DNA of 42,084 nucleotides, from contig NZ_JQKB01000046.1 of assembly GCF_000745835.1 (NCBI RefSeq), positions 1-42,084 on the forward strand. Reading direction: 5' to 3'. Source of the DNA: Belnapia moabensis DSM 16746. GTDB taxonomy: Bacteria > Pseudomonadota > Alphaproteobacteria > Acetobacterales > Acetobacteraceae. The position numbers were made by a program, and so were the translations under genes. This document shows, piece by piece, positions 17,101 through 25,625 of this stretch. Numbering within the stretch: the stretch's first letter is position 1; the number at the start of each line of letters is the position of its first letter. Below the pieces are notes generated by a model that was given only the letters and a program-made list of their open reading frames with translations, did no database searches and was not told the origin of the DNA.

Positions 17101-20100
17101 GTCGACCGCGTCCAGCACGGGCGAGGTCTTCTCGGGAAGTGCCGCGGGGTTGCCCAGGGATGCGACCCAGTCGTCCATGCAGAAGGCGAACAGCTGGCGG
17201 CGCAACACCTCGGCGGCCTGGAGGAACACGCCCGGAGGCGCGACCTCGCCCACCATCATCTCCTCCGTCTCGGCGAAGAAGTAGAGGTCGTGCGGGCTGT
17301 TGCCGTCAGCCAGGGTGGTGCTCATCGCGTTGCCGTCGCGACGCCCTGCCCGGCCGACCCGCTGCAGGAAGCTGGCCTGGTTCGGCGGCACCGAGCACAG
17401 CAGCACCGACGACAGGTCGCCGATGTCCACGCCCATCTCCAGGGTGGGCGTCGCGGACAGCAGGTTCTCGTACCACGGCCTCGGCTGCCGGTCCTTGAAG
17501 CGCTGCTCGAGCGCCTCGCGCTCCTGCCGCTCCAGCAGGCCGGTGTGTTCCGCGGCGATCACGCGCCGGAGGTCCCCGCGGCTGAAGCGGCCTGCCCACC
17601 AGTCAGCAGCTCTGGGGATCAGCAATACGTACATTGCATCGACCGCGTCGAGGCAGGGAGCGCCTAATAGGCGCTCCGCGTCCTGCCTCGGGAGCGCGAG
17701 CTGACGCCTGCTACCCTCAGCGGCAACGAACGCTACGTCGGTATCGACCTCTAACGCCTCAGGGTTCAGTGCCAGCGTGTCCCCGAGGTGGTGTGCCGTG
17801 CGCACCAGGACGCCATCTTCTACAAGCTCTCGGAACGCCACGCGGTAAAGCTCCGCAGCCATCCCAGTCGCCATGAGCATCTGTCGGCCCAGGGCCGCCG
17901 CCGCCCACCTGTCGTACCACGTGGCACGGGTGTTGCCGGTGAGTTTGTCGAAGAAGCGATGCTGTCCAAGGGTGAGCAACACTGGGCGGGGCGTCTGCTC
18001 GCCCATCTTCGGCAGCCACTCGGCGCGGCCGGCCGACCTAGCAAAGCCAAAAACGTTCCCCTCGGCGGCGTACGTCCCCATCTCGGGATGCATGACGCCG
18101 CCCCGCTGCCGCATGTGCGCCAGGGTGCCCCAGAGCCACTGTGTCAGGACCCACAGTTCCAGACCCTGCGTCCCGAACTCCTCCCTGAACCGCGGAAGGA
18201 GCTTCTCGGCGACGGCCTCCACTCGCGCCCAGGGCACGGAGATTGTCACCTTGCCGATGCGCTCGAGCGTCCGCCCTCGTCGGCTCTGGTAAGTGAGGTC
18301 GCTGAACAGGTGCCAGAGCAGGCGCTTCTTCACCCTCTCGGGCAGCCGCGAGTTCTGGGGGAGCTGCCCGTGCTTCAGCAACCCTTCAGCCCAGTCGCGC
18401 TGCCAGGTCATGTCGGGCGCCAGGAACTCAGCGATCAGCGTCTCGGCGGGCAGGTTGAGCACCGAGCCCGGCTCGCCGAAGCGCCTTTCCACGAGAAGAA
18501 GAAACTCCGACCAGGGTATGCGGGACACCTGCAACTCATCAAGCACACGCGCCCAGGCGGTGCGGACGTTGTTCTGCCAGGTACGGGCTCCGAAGAAGCC
18601 GGCTCGGTGGGCGGCATCCTGCACGGAGTCCGAAAAGGCGATCAGTTTCTTGTCGTCGTTGAAGACGCTGGCCCAGCTCGCCTCCACCACCTGCGCGCCG
18701 AGCGTCGCACTCCGGGCGCCGAGCAGCAGCAACTCACCGCGCTCGCCGCAGCCGGGGCAGGTGTCGTCATGTCGGGTGAACTGCGCATTACCGGAGACCT
18801 GCGTCCGCTGCGCAGTCACTCGAAATACGGGCGCCACTTCGTGATGTGCGCAGGCGATGCAGGCCGCGTCGCCCGGCTGCACATTTCCGCAGGACACGCA
18901 GGCGTACTGGCTGATGCCCGCCACCTGTGAACGACCCACGCTGGTGGCCGGGTAAAGACGCGCTGCCTCAGGCCGACGACCAAACCAGGTGTTGTAGATT
19001 TCGTCGAGGTCTGTGGAGAGCTTGTTGCTGCCCTGGACAATCCGGGAGAGCCAACCTGTCGTGCGGCACTGCCTGCACTGCACCATTGGGAGGTAGACCC
19101 CGTCGCGGGCGCCCGGCAGGTCGCGCTCACTGCACAGGCGCACCTCCGCCGGATCCTTCGACAGCTTTGTTACCATACGACGGAGCTCGCGGACCCAGAG
19201 TTGCACGCGCAGCGTCACCAGGGGCTGGTTGCCGTCACGACGTGCCCAGGCGACCAGCACCAGCAGGGCGTCCACCACGCGCACTACTTGCTCGGTCGTG
19301 GCCGTGGGCATGCTCCGCGAGAAGGCGTCCGTGAGCGCGGCGTAGCTCACCACCCCGCCCTTCGTGACGCGCAGTAAGTTGACGAAGAGCTGGTGGCGCT
19401 TCAGCACTTCGCCTAGGACCCTGCGCCAGTCGTCGTGGAGCGTTTCGGTCTCGGCGGCCGGCTGCGCCAGCTCCGGGAAGAATAAACCGAACCAGGTACG
19501 GACGGCCGTCTGCGGCAACGCGTACTGCGTAGGTTCCAACGCGGCGTCGAGTTCTGGCCGCCAAATGAACATGTGGTCCACGGTCGCGTCGCCAAGGAAG
19601 GCGTCCACCGACAGGCGGCTCTCGGTGATCACCGCCTCGCGCGGGAACGGTACACCGAACACCTGTCGCGCATACTCGCGCAGCGGCTCGGTATTCGAAG
19701 CTCCACCCAACGTGGCGGAGGTGCCGCAACAAATCAGCTGGCCCCCGTCCATCTTCAGCCGCGCGCGCAGGCGCCGCAGCAGCAGCGCGAGGTCCGTTCC
19801 CTGCGCGCCGTCGAAGGTGTGCAGTTCGTCCACCACGACGTAGCGCAGTGTCGCCGGCCCGTTATGCGCCCAGAGCGGCTGGTCTCTCGGCCGCATCATT
19901 AGGTAATCGAGCATCTTGTAATTGGTCAGCAGCACGTCAGGCGGGTGCTTCCGCAGCGTCTCGCGGTCAGTGATCACACCCGTCGGCGTCATCACCATGC
20001 CCTGACCCGGCTTGCCGGCGTTGCCACCCACGTACAGGCCGACGCGCAGGCCGGCGAAGGCGGGCACCTTTGCCACCAGCTCCGCGATGCGTCGCGCCTG

Positions 20101-20523
20101 GTCGCTGGCAAGCGCGTTCATGGGGTAGATGACCAGCGCCTTGATTCCGGCCTCGCCCGCGGCGCGGGCGCGCCCGCAGTGGTCGAGGAGGGGAAAGAGG
20201 AAGCACTCCGTCTTGCCGCTGCCCGTGCCGGTGGCCACCAGCGTGCTGGCGCCAAGGTGCCGGCTGGAGAGGCGCAGCCACGCCTGTTCCTGGTGGCTGA
20301 AGGCGGGGTGCTCGGTCGCGAAGTTCTGGAAGAAGCCGCGTTTGGCAGTGCCCGTTGCGAAGGGCAGGCCCAACTGGACATAGGGACCCTTCAGCCAGGC
20401 GGCCTCGTCTTCCGCAAAGCGGGTCATCAGCCCGTGCAGGAAGGCGTCGGCGGGCTCGAAGCCAGCGACGAGGAACTGCTTCAATCCCGTGCGGATGTCG
20501 CGTGCGAGTAGCGACGGAAGCAT
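14107..20523 (-). CDS. Giant DEAD/DEAH helicase with DUF1998 cysteines and Vsr-like nuclease region
   Basis: 2138 residues; ATG 20523 has AAGGGGGA four bases upstream, 15 bases after the methyltransferase stop. Helicase core: Walker A ATGTGSGKTE near 99, IYPMNALASDQ, DExH box VVVDELHTFDGAQGTD near 233, motif III GTSATLGG, a long insertion with CxxC pairs, and motif VI QRVGRAGRRDG near 1059. A Lys/Glu-rich coiled coil follows (~1170-1250). The DUF1998-type cysteine cluster CSCNEDPEKDGCYRC lies near 1633. Near 1757-1800, KPDFVLWPW then VAIFCDGWAYH resembles Vsr/DUF559 PD-(D/E)XK nucleases, and near 2090 AELAWPDEKLAVL may be another nuclease-like remnant. Size and order recall DruE (Druantia), BrxHII, or a fusion of DrmA and DrmB (DISARM). 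Probably the main translocase of the defence locus. Confidence 0.85.
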   Translation of the reverse strand: MLPSLLARDIRTGLKQFLVAGFEPADAFLHGLMTRFAEDEAAWLKGPYVQLGLPFATGTAKRGFFQNFATEHPAFSHQEQAWLRLSSRHLGASTLVATGTGSGKTECFLFPLLDHCGRARAAGEAGIKALVIYPMNALASDQARRIAELVAKVPAFAGLRVGLYVGGNAGKPGQGMVMTPTGVITDRETLRKHPPDVLLTNYKMLDYLMMRPRDQPLWAHNGPATLRYVVVDELHTFDGAQGTDLALLLRRLRARLKMDGGQLICCGTSATLGGASNTEPLREYARQVFGVPFPREAVITESRLSVDAFLGDATVDHMFIWRPELDAALEPTQYALPQTAVRTWFGLFFPELAQPAAETETLHDDWRRVLGEVLKRHQLFVNLLRVTKGGVVSYAALTDAFSRSMPTATTEQVVRVVDALLVLVAWARRDGNQPLVTLRVQLWVRELRRMVTKLSKDPAEVRLCSERDLPGARDGVYLPMVQCRQCRTTGWLSRIVQGSNKLSTDLDEIYNTWFGRRPEAARLYPATSVGRSQVAGISQYACVSCGNVQPGDAACIACAHHEVAPVFRVTAQRTQVSGNAQFTRHDDTCPGCGERGELLLLGARSATLGAQVVEASWASVFNDDKKLIAFSDSVQDAAHRAGFFGARTWQNNVRTAWARVLDELQVSRIPWSEFLLLVERRFGEPGSVLNLPAETLIAEFLAPDMTWQRDWAEGLLKHGQLPQNSRLPERVKKRLLWHLFSDLTYQSRRGRTLERIGKVTISVPWARVEAVAEKLLPRFREEFGTQGLELWVLTQWLWGTLAHMRQRGGVMHPEMGTYAAEGNVFGFARSAGRAEWLPKMGEQTPRPVLLTLGQHRFFDKLTGNTRATWYDRWAAAALGRQMLMATGMAAELYRVAFRELVEDGVLVRTAHHLGDTLALNPEALEVDTDVAFVAAEGSRRQLALPRQDAERLLGAPCLDAVDAMYVLLIPRAADWWAGRFSRGDLRRVIAAEHTGLLERQEREALEQRFKDRQPRPWYENLLSATPTLEMGVDIGDLSSVLLCSVPPNQASFLQRVGRAGRRDGNAMSTTLADGNSPHDLYFFAETEEMMVGEVAPPGVFLQAAEVLRRQLFAFCMDDWVASLGNPAALPEKTSPVLDAVDQSRQDRFPYLFSDHVLKHEQRLFDAFVGLLGPDASDVVRSRLWDFMQGQGETDGLRSRLLKVLQELVEERRSYKAKREELDKARAKAQQRPQDEATQKEIEGLERERDKMLQLIAEINGRDLLGTLTDAGLIPNYAFPEAGIQLKSVLWRKRGSDEPGPGAYVTLAAQKYERPAQSALSEFAPENRFYANQRRVEVDQVNMSLAKTEDWRFCPSCHHMQNLAVEPDIHPTCPRCADPMWSDGGQRRTLLRFRQAIANSNDTEVRIDDSSEDREPKYYVRQLMADFLPTDVREAWQIPTGGTPFGFEFISRAAFRDVNFGELARPGVDFKVAGRKAERPGFRLCRHCGKVQKTARSGGRAADHVHSFDCVKHGTDDPGNLLECLYLYREFESEALRILIPYTKLGVDDQVVQSFMAAVQLGLKRRFGGKVDHIRMVLQDEPGKDGGPRKHYVMLYDSVPGGTGYLHQLLAHDAKTLGDVLRMALEALTGCSCNEDPEKDGCYRCLYQYRLGRQMGLVSRETAKSVLSELLEALSSLVRVDTISDIYINPNFDSVLEARFVQSLKKLGGVGGLPPVKLVQDIVNGKAGYVLEVGGQRYRIEPQVEVGGQDGVSVPSKPDFVLWPWAAGSRRRPVAIFCDGWAYHKGKLREDALKRSAILASARYWVWSVTHQDVAAALGGSLTTDLESPLVVMARNDGAGAPASIPRPQEKAFTQNAVARLLHWLAIGPGGATGDHSLDVMQRDAAGLGFRMIPSSSQDRAVCEAQRAQVLPKLPPYIREPGTGYAPMMSRPNGPVALVGSWPMVLAKGMPAAWPWVAPAVAVLDEAVAADEEALHASWRRWLQVANAMQFLPGFIVATMSGFDGHDYDHFSGPAGAPNAPAGPPAQPALSAVWQQAIEQALRALRNGLQVLALAGAPPPEVGMELADERGRVAADAELAWPDEKLAVLRPDQGDLAENWERAGWRVVRLNDTLRTREGLPWETMTSAALGLTLKNDED

Positions 20524-20538
20524 GCGGTCCCCCTTCAG

Positions 20539-23500
20539 TCAGCTTTGCTGCGCTTGGAAGAAGGCCCAGGCGGTACGGTAGTCCGCCTCCCGGTCGGCGC
20601 GGGTGAAGGGCGCGACGTAGCTACGCTCCACCGTGCGCGGGCCGTCAGGCAGCGTGTCGTCGGCCACCCATTGAGTGACGATCGTGCCGTCAGGCACAAG
20701 GAATTCATCGTCTCTGTGCAGATCCTCCCAGCCGAAATTGCCTTCGCGGGCCCTGCCGTGCGGCGTGCGGATGCGTGTCCGCGGCGTCGTGCGACTGCCT
20801 TTGCGTGGCAGACCAATGCCGACGAGGCCCTTGCTGTTAGTGAAGACGATGCGGCCCTCGATGTCATACCAAGTGTCGCGCTCATACTGCTGCATAACCG
20901 GAAACTGCACGCGATAGATCAGCAGCAACTCGTCCAACGCGAGGCCAAGCGCCTGAGCTACAAGCACATCAATTTCGACTAGCGCCATACGGCGCGCGTA
21001 GTCGGCGCGCAGCGCGCAGCGACGCGTCCAGGTGCTGGTCAGATTGGACCAGAACTCTTGTGGCAACCGAGGATTGGAGGGCTGAGTCCAGCTTAATTCG
21101 GTGAAAGGAAGATCAAAAACCGACTCCCATATGTCACTGTATCGGGTCGTAAGGCAGTTTAAAGCCAGAGCCCGGGCTACCACTGCAGGATCCCAAGAAA
21201 TTGGTATGGGCAACTGACCGACGAGGGTGGAATTTGCGTGCCCCATGCCGGTAGATTTCACACGGTAATCAGTCACGACCGAATGTGACCACGCCAAAGC
21301 AGCACAAAGATCCCGCGGATTTCGAAACGCATGCGCAAGAACAGTGTTGACGTGCGCGCCTCCGGGCGCCACCAGCGCGCTGATATACGTCCGCTCGTTG
21401 GACGATACGATCATTTCACGGTTTACCATTCTGTAGTAGCTCGTGACGGGCCTTCTTTGACCATCTTTCGTGTCTCGCCAGGTGACGCGCGGAATGCGAG
21501 CCACGTAGGTCGCGCGGTCTTGCATCGGCCTGTAGTTCGTCCGTGCCATATAATCGTCGGGAAGGTCCAAAAGGTCGATTGCAGTGTAAGCGCCCCGAGT
21601 ATTTGATATTCGGTCTGGCGTCTTGCTAAACGGATTTGCCACGTAGAAATGAGGGCCACTCATTACTAAATCTTGAAGGCATTCAGGAAATCCTACATCT
21701 CCGGCAGCTCTCCGCACAATAGTACCATCTTTCTGACTGCCTGTTTCGTTCCAAAATTCTGTAGAAAACCAATCTTGGCCCAGATCAGATATGCGACGAG
21801 GCCAAAGCGCAAGCTTAGCCATAACGCTGCTCAGACTCTGCGCATGCAACCCTGGCAAGCGCGCATGACGCGCTGGAATATCCGGTGAACCGTAGAGCTG
21901 AGCAAACACCGCCAGTGCTTCGTCGTTCACGCGGACTATACGTTTGGCGTGACCTACCGTGTTCCAAGCCCCAGCAGCGTCCCGAATGCCTCCGACTTCG
22001 CCTGTTCCATCGTGCTGAAAGCAAGCATCGACCGTTTTCGGTGTGAAGAGATTAGAGATATGGTCAAAGTCTACTTCAGCACGTGGCGGACCGTAAATGT
22101 GCAAGCCGAAGCGTAGGCGGCCATGATCGTTCGTGCCCACGAAGAGCTGCAACTCATTCTGAAACTGAAAATGCGCCCGCAATCTCGGATAGAGCGCCGC
22201 GCGGAGATTCCCGCCTTTCGGGTCGTCGTAAGGTCCCTCGGGATGCAGCAGTCCAGAGATGCCGTGTTGAGAATTCAGACTCCAAGCTAGCGGCATAAAG
22301 CATTTGTAAAGATTCGCTTTCATTCCTTGAAGAAGTGAGTAGTTCTGCACCGCGTTTAGAAAGCTTTGCGTCCCCTCCGCTTCCTCCAGTTCGGACGTCC
22401 ATGCCTCGCGCAGCCCTGCGTGACAATGGAAAGCCTGGGCACGTAGCTTCGCTAGCTCGGAGGCGCTGACGTTCCGGATGGCAAATACTGGATCAGCCTC
22501 GCCGAGCACTCCCGCCTCGTTCCAGGCGACCTTCAACCATGGCGGGTTACCAAGAACGAGGTCGAAGCCGGCCCGATGGATCAGCACATCCGCAAAACAG
22601 AGCTCCCAATGCATGAAGCGACGCGCCGCGGCGATCGCTTCCACCTGCTTGACCCTCGGTAAGTGCTCTCGCATGCGGCTGATGCGCAGCTGACCGAAGC
22701 GGTCGTGCAGACGCGGCGGCTCAGTGACATGGCGTAGCGGCAGTTGGGTCTCGAGACCGGCAAGGGTGCCCTGGCGCTCGGGCACCAGCAGCGGGCCAGG
22801 GTTCTGCAGCAGTGGTTGGAGATCGAACTCCTGCTGCGGCGCGACGTCCACGACGTTGCCTTCCAGGATCGCGCCGACTTCCAACCACCAAGCCTCGCGG
22901 CTCGGCAGTTCAGCGCTCGCGGTGATCGGCCAGAACCACAGCGCGCACCAGTAATCCATCACCAGCTTCAGCCGGCGAAAGGGCGTGGCCAGGTCGCCAT
23001 CCTCGTTTAGCAGTCCCTGGCGCCGGATATCCTCCTTTTGCGCGCGGGTAAGCACGGGATGCGCTTGGTCCTGCGACTTCTTGGTGTGCGGCCAGATATC
23101 CAGCGCGTCCTCGGTGCGGGCGCGGTCGCGGGCGAGCGCGTTGATGTGCTCCTCCCACAGCTCCTCCACCCTAGAGCTGAGCTGCTGCAGCCGGGCTATC
23201 TCGTACGACTGCAGCGGCGCTGTGAAGGCGCGGCGCCACGCCTTCAGCTGCTCGAAGTGCTCCGGATAAAGCTTCTTCGCGTCCTTGTCGGTATAGTCGG
23301 CCATGCCGGGGTCGGGCAGCAGGAAATGCCAAATCTCGTCGGCATTACGCGGCGCATCGGCAGTGACGCGGCGGGGCGGCCCCTCGTGCCAGGCCGGCTT
23401 GGCGCCCCGCGTCAGGCTGCTCGCGTCGTAGACCTGCCGGCGCGCGCCGATCAGGCTGTTACCGGTAAAGAGCTGGTAGCCGAACCAGGGCACGCGCGCG

Positions 23501-25623
23501 GCCAGCGGGCGACCCTCGCCGTCGGTCTCGCCGTAGATGGCGTTGAGCCATATGGACACCTCCGCCAGCTCCACCGCGACGGGGTTGAGGTCCACACCGA
23601 ACACGTTCCGGGCGGCGAGGACCATGCGGACCTTCTGTAGTTCTTGCGCGAAGTCCTCATGCGGAACGCGGCGACGCAGCTCCTGCTGCTTGCGCTCGAG
23701 ATAGGCGTCGGCCAGCTGGTTGACTGCCTCGTTAATGAAGGCAGCGCTGCCCATGGCGGGCTCGCAGACCGTCAGAGTCAGGATGTCGTCGGCCTTCCGC
23801 ACGCGCTCGCTGTTGAGCAGTTCTTTCAGCGCGTACTTCACCAAGCACTGGGTCAGCACCTGAGGGGTGTAGTAGCTGGCGCTTTTCTCCCGGTCGCGGC
23901 CGGCGAGGCGGTAAATAAAGCTACCCTTATCGTGCTTCCTCAGCTTTTGGTGCCCGTTCTCGTCCAGGTCATAGACGCGCTCTTCTTCCCTGAATTCCTT
24001 GAGCCGGCGGGCTGGGACGAACCAAGCGTTCTCCAGCTTGTCGTCACCGTTCTGGCCCACCCGGCCGCGGCGAGAGGAGGGGGTGTCCTTGGCCTCGCCC
24101 TCCTCGTCGTCGCTCTCTGCTCCTTCCTCGCTCTCGTCCTCGCCGGTGGCTCGCCCCTTCTTTGGCGCGGGCTTCACCTCGTAAAGGTCCTCGGCTGCGA
24201 AGAAGCCGCGGTAGCTCAGTAGGGCCTCGTACACCGCGCCCAGCTGGTTGATGGAGAGCAACTGGTAGCTCACGCGGCCGCTGCGACGCCCCCGACCCTG
24301 GCCGCGGCTCAGCGACATCAGGCGGATCACGCGCTGCCACACATGGTTCGGAAAGCGCACCTTGTTGAGCAGCGGCAGGGCGGTGTCGTCGAACAGCCTG
24401 CTGTCGAGCGGCGCTAGAGCAAAGGTGTCCTTGGCGCCAGCCACGGAAGCGGCGAGCTGCTGGTTCGCCACTGTGAAACCACAGCCCCGGGATACAAGCG
24501 TAAACAGACGGCGCAGCGTCGCATCAAAGAAGAAGCCATCGTGCGCCTGTGGCGAGCTCAGCGGTTGAAGTTCCAGGTCGCGCAGGCTCTCCAGACTGTA
24601 GCCTTTGAGGTAGACCTCGCTCTTGCGGATGGGCACGTAGCCCAGTTCTGGCCGCGCCTCGATGTAGAACATGAAGAGCAGCCGGTAGACCATGCGGAGG
24701 CATTCGAGGCTGAGGTCCGAAGGGTCCAGCTGGTCCTTTCCGCTGAAGAAGCCCTTCTTTGCTTCCGCCGCCTTCTGGCGAAGCTGGACGGCGGCCTCGT
24801 TGCCGAGAAGCTCGATCGCCTCGCGCAGCGCGTACTTCAGGTCCTCGCTAACGCCGAAGGCATGCTTGTGCGCGTTCTCGTCCAGGCTCTCGAGGAGGCT
24901 GTTGCCCTCGCCCGGGGTCAGGCAGTCCTTGTGCAGCAAGGCCGCGCAGGCCTTGAGGGTGTCGGAATCCTTGCGGTCGAGGATCTCGGCCCAGTCGAAG
25001 CGTAGTGCGCGGTTGTTGGGCCACTTGTAGCGGTCCAGCAGCAGCCATTGGTCGAGGCCAACAAGAAGCACGTAGCGAGGCGGGTGCTCGGCACCGAAGA
25101 CCGCGTCCGAAAGCAGTTCTGCCCAGGGCTCGCCCTGCAAAGGCTGTGGTACCGCCTCGCCGGCGTAGTGAAGGGGCCTCAGCTCCTGGTCAAGCAGGTC
25201 CGAATCCTCAGCCCCCGGCTGATAGGCGGGGATGACGGCGAGGCGCGGGACCTGCAGGCGCCAGAACGGCACTGGAGATCCCGGGACCAGCTCGTGCGGG
25301 GTCGGCAGAGCCGTGGGGGCGGCGTAGCCGAGCGCCTGTAGCAGGCCGGCCTGCAGTTGCGAAAAGACGTCCCAGCGCTCTGCGCTGTCGCGCGCGCGCT
25401 GGATCTGGCCACGCAGGCTGAACCATTTCTGCGCCCAGGATTGCAGGCGCTTGAAAGGGGCTCGGTGTGCGTCATCCCCGGGGTGCTCCGCCTCGGCGGC
25501 CTCCCAGGCGTCGAGGCGCGCCTTGATGTCGCCCTTCAGGACCTCAGCCAGGTAGTGGTGGCTGTAGAACTCGTTCTCGTTGGTGATGCCAGCGAAGGTG
25601 TGGACGGCTTCGAGGACGGGCAT
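20539..25623 (-). CDS. Eco57I/PglX-like N6-adenine DNA methyltransferase
   Basis: 1694 residues from ATG 25623, two bases after the SNF2 stop; a longer in-frame start at 25719 would run into the SNF2 gene. The N-terminal ~450 residues resemble the regulatory/nuclease-like part of type IIG enzymes (RYVLLVGLDQWLLLDRY) without a visible PD-(D/E)XK triad. An acidic linker (~505-535) follows. The methyltransferase core has SASYYTPQVLTQCLVKYAL (~584), motif I LTVCEPAMGSAAF (~623), VFGVDLNPVAVELAEVSIW and motif IV LGNPPW (~1028). The remainder would be the target-recognition region. Bases ~21100-22470 are about 45-55 percent GC against ~70 percent elsewhere in the gene, suggesting replacement of that region. 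Expected to mark host DNA for self-recognition, as PglX or DrmMI do. Confidence 0.88.
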   Translation of the reverse strand: MPVLEAVHTFAGITNENEFYSHHYLAEVLKGDIKARLDAWEAAEAEHPGDDAHRAPFKRLQSWAQKWFSLRGQIQRARDSAERWDVFSQLQAGLLQALGYAAPTALPTPHELVPGSPVPFWRLQVPRLAVIPAYQPGAEDSDLLDQELRPLHYAGEAVPQPLQGEPWAELLSDAVFGAEHPPRYVLLVGLDQWLLLDRYKWPNNRALRFDWAEILDRKDSDTLKACAALLHKDCLTPGEGNSLLESLDENAHKHAFGVSEDLKYALREAIELLGNEAAVQLRQKAAEAKKGFFSGKDQLDPSDLSLECLRMVYRLLFMFYIEARPELGYVPIRKSEVYLKGYSLESLRDLELQPLSSPQAHDGFFFDATLRRLFTLVSRGCGFTVANQQLAASVAGAKDTFALAPLDSRLFDDTALPLLNKVRFPNHVWQRVIRLMSLSRGQGRGRRSGRVSYQLLSINQLGAVYEALLSYRGFFAAEDLYEVKPAPKKGRATGEDESEEGAESDDEEGEAKDTPSSRRGRVGQNGDDKLENAWFVPARRLKEFREEERVYDLDENGHQKLRKHDKGSFIYRLAGRDREKSASYYTPQVLTQCLVKYALKELLNSERVRKADDILTLTVCEPAMGSAAFINEAVNQLADAYLERKQQELRRRVPHEDFAQELQKVRMVLAARNVFGVDLNPVAVELAEVSIWLNAIYGETDGEGRPLAARVPWFGYQLFTGNSLIGARRQVYDASSLTRGAKPAWHEGPPRRVTADAPRNADEIWHFLLPDPGMADYTDKDAKKLYPEHFEQLKAWRRAFTAPLQSYEIARLQQLSSRVEELWEEHINALARDRARTEDALDIWPHTKKSQDQAHPVLTRAQKEDIRRQGLLNEDGDLATPFRRLKLVMDYWCALWFWPITASAELPSREAWWLEVGAILEGNVVDVAPQQEFDLQPLLQNPGPLLVPERQGTLAGLETQLPLRHVTEPPRLHDRFGQLRISRMREHLPRVKQVEAIAAARRFMHWELCFADVLIHRAGFDLVLGNPPWLKVAWNEAGVLGEADPVFAIRNVSASELAKLRAQAFHCHAGLREAWTSELEEAEGTQSFLNAVQNYSLLQGMKANLYKCFMPLAWSLNSQHGISGLLHPEGPYDDPKGGNLRAALYPRLRAHFQFQNELQLFVGTNDHGRLRFGLHIYGPPRAEVDFDHISNLFTPKTVDACFQHDGTGEVGGIRDAAGAWNTVGHAKRIVRVNDEALAVFAQLYGSPDIPARHARLPGLHAQSLSSVMAKLALWPRRISDLGQDWFSTEFWNETGSQKDGTIVRRAAGDVGFPECLQDLVMSGPHFYVANPFSKTPDRISNTRGAYTAIDLLDLPDDYMARTNYRPMQDRATYVARIPRVTWRDTKDGQRRPVTSYYRMVNREMIVSSNERTYISALVAPGGAHVNTVLAHAFRNPRDLCAALAWSHSVVTDYRVKSTGMGHANSTLVGQLPIPISWDPAVVARALALNCLTTRYSDIWESVFDLPFTELSWTQPSNPRLPQEFWSNLTSTWTRRCALRADYARRMALVEIDVLVAQALGLALDELLLIYRVQFPVMQQYERDTWYDIEGRIVFTNSKGLVGIGLPRKGSRTTPRTRIRTPHGRAREGNFGWEDLHRDDEFLVPDGTIVTQWVADDTLPDGPRTVERSYVAPFTRADREADYRTAWAFFQAQQS

Positions 25624-25625
25624 GG

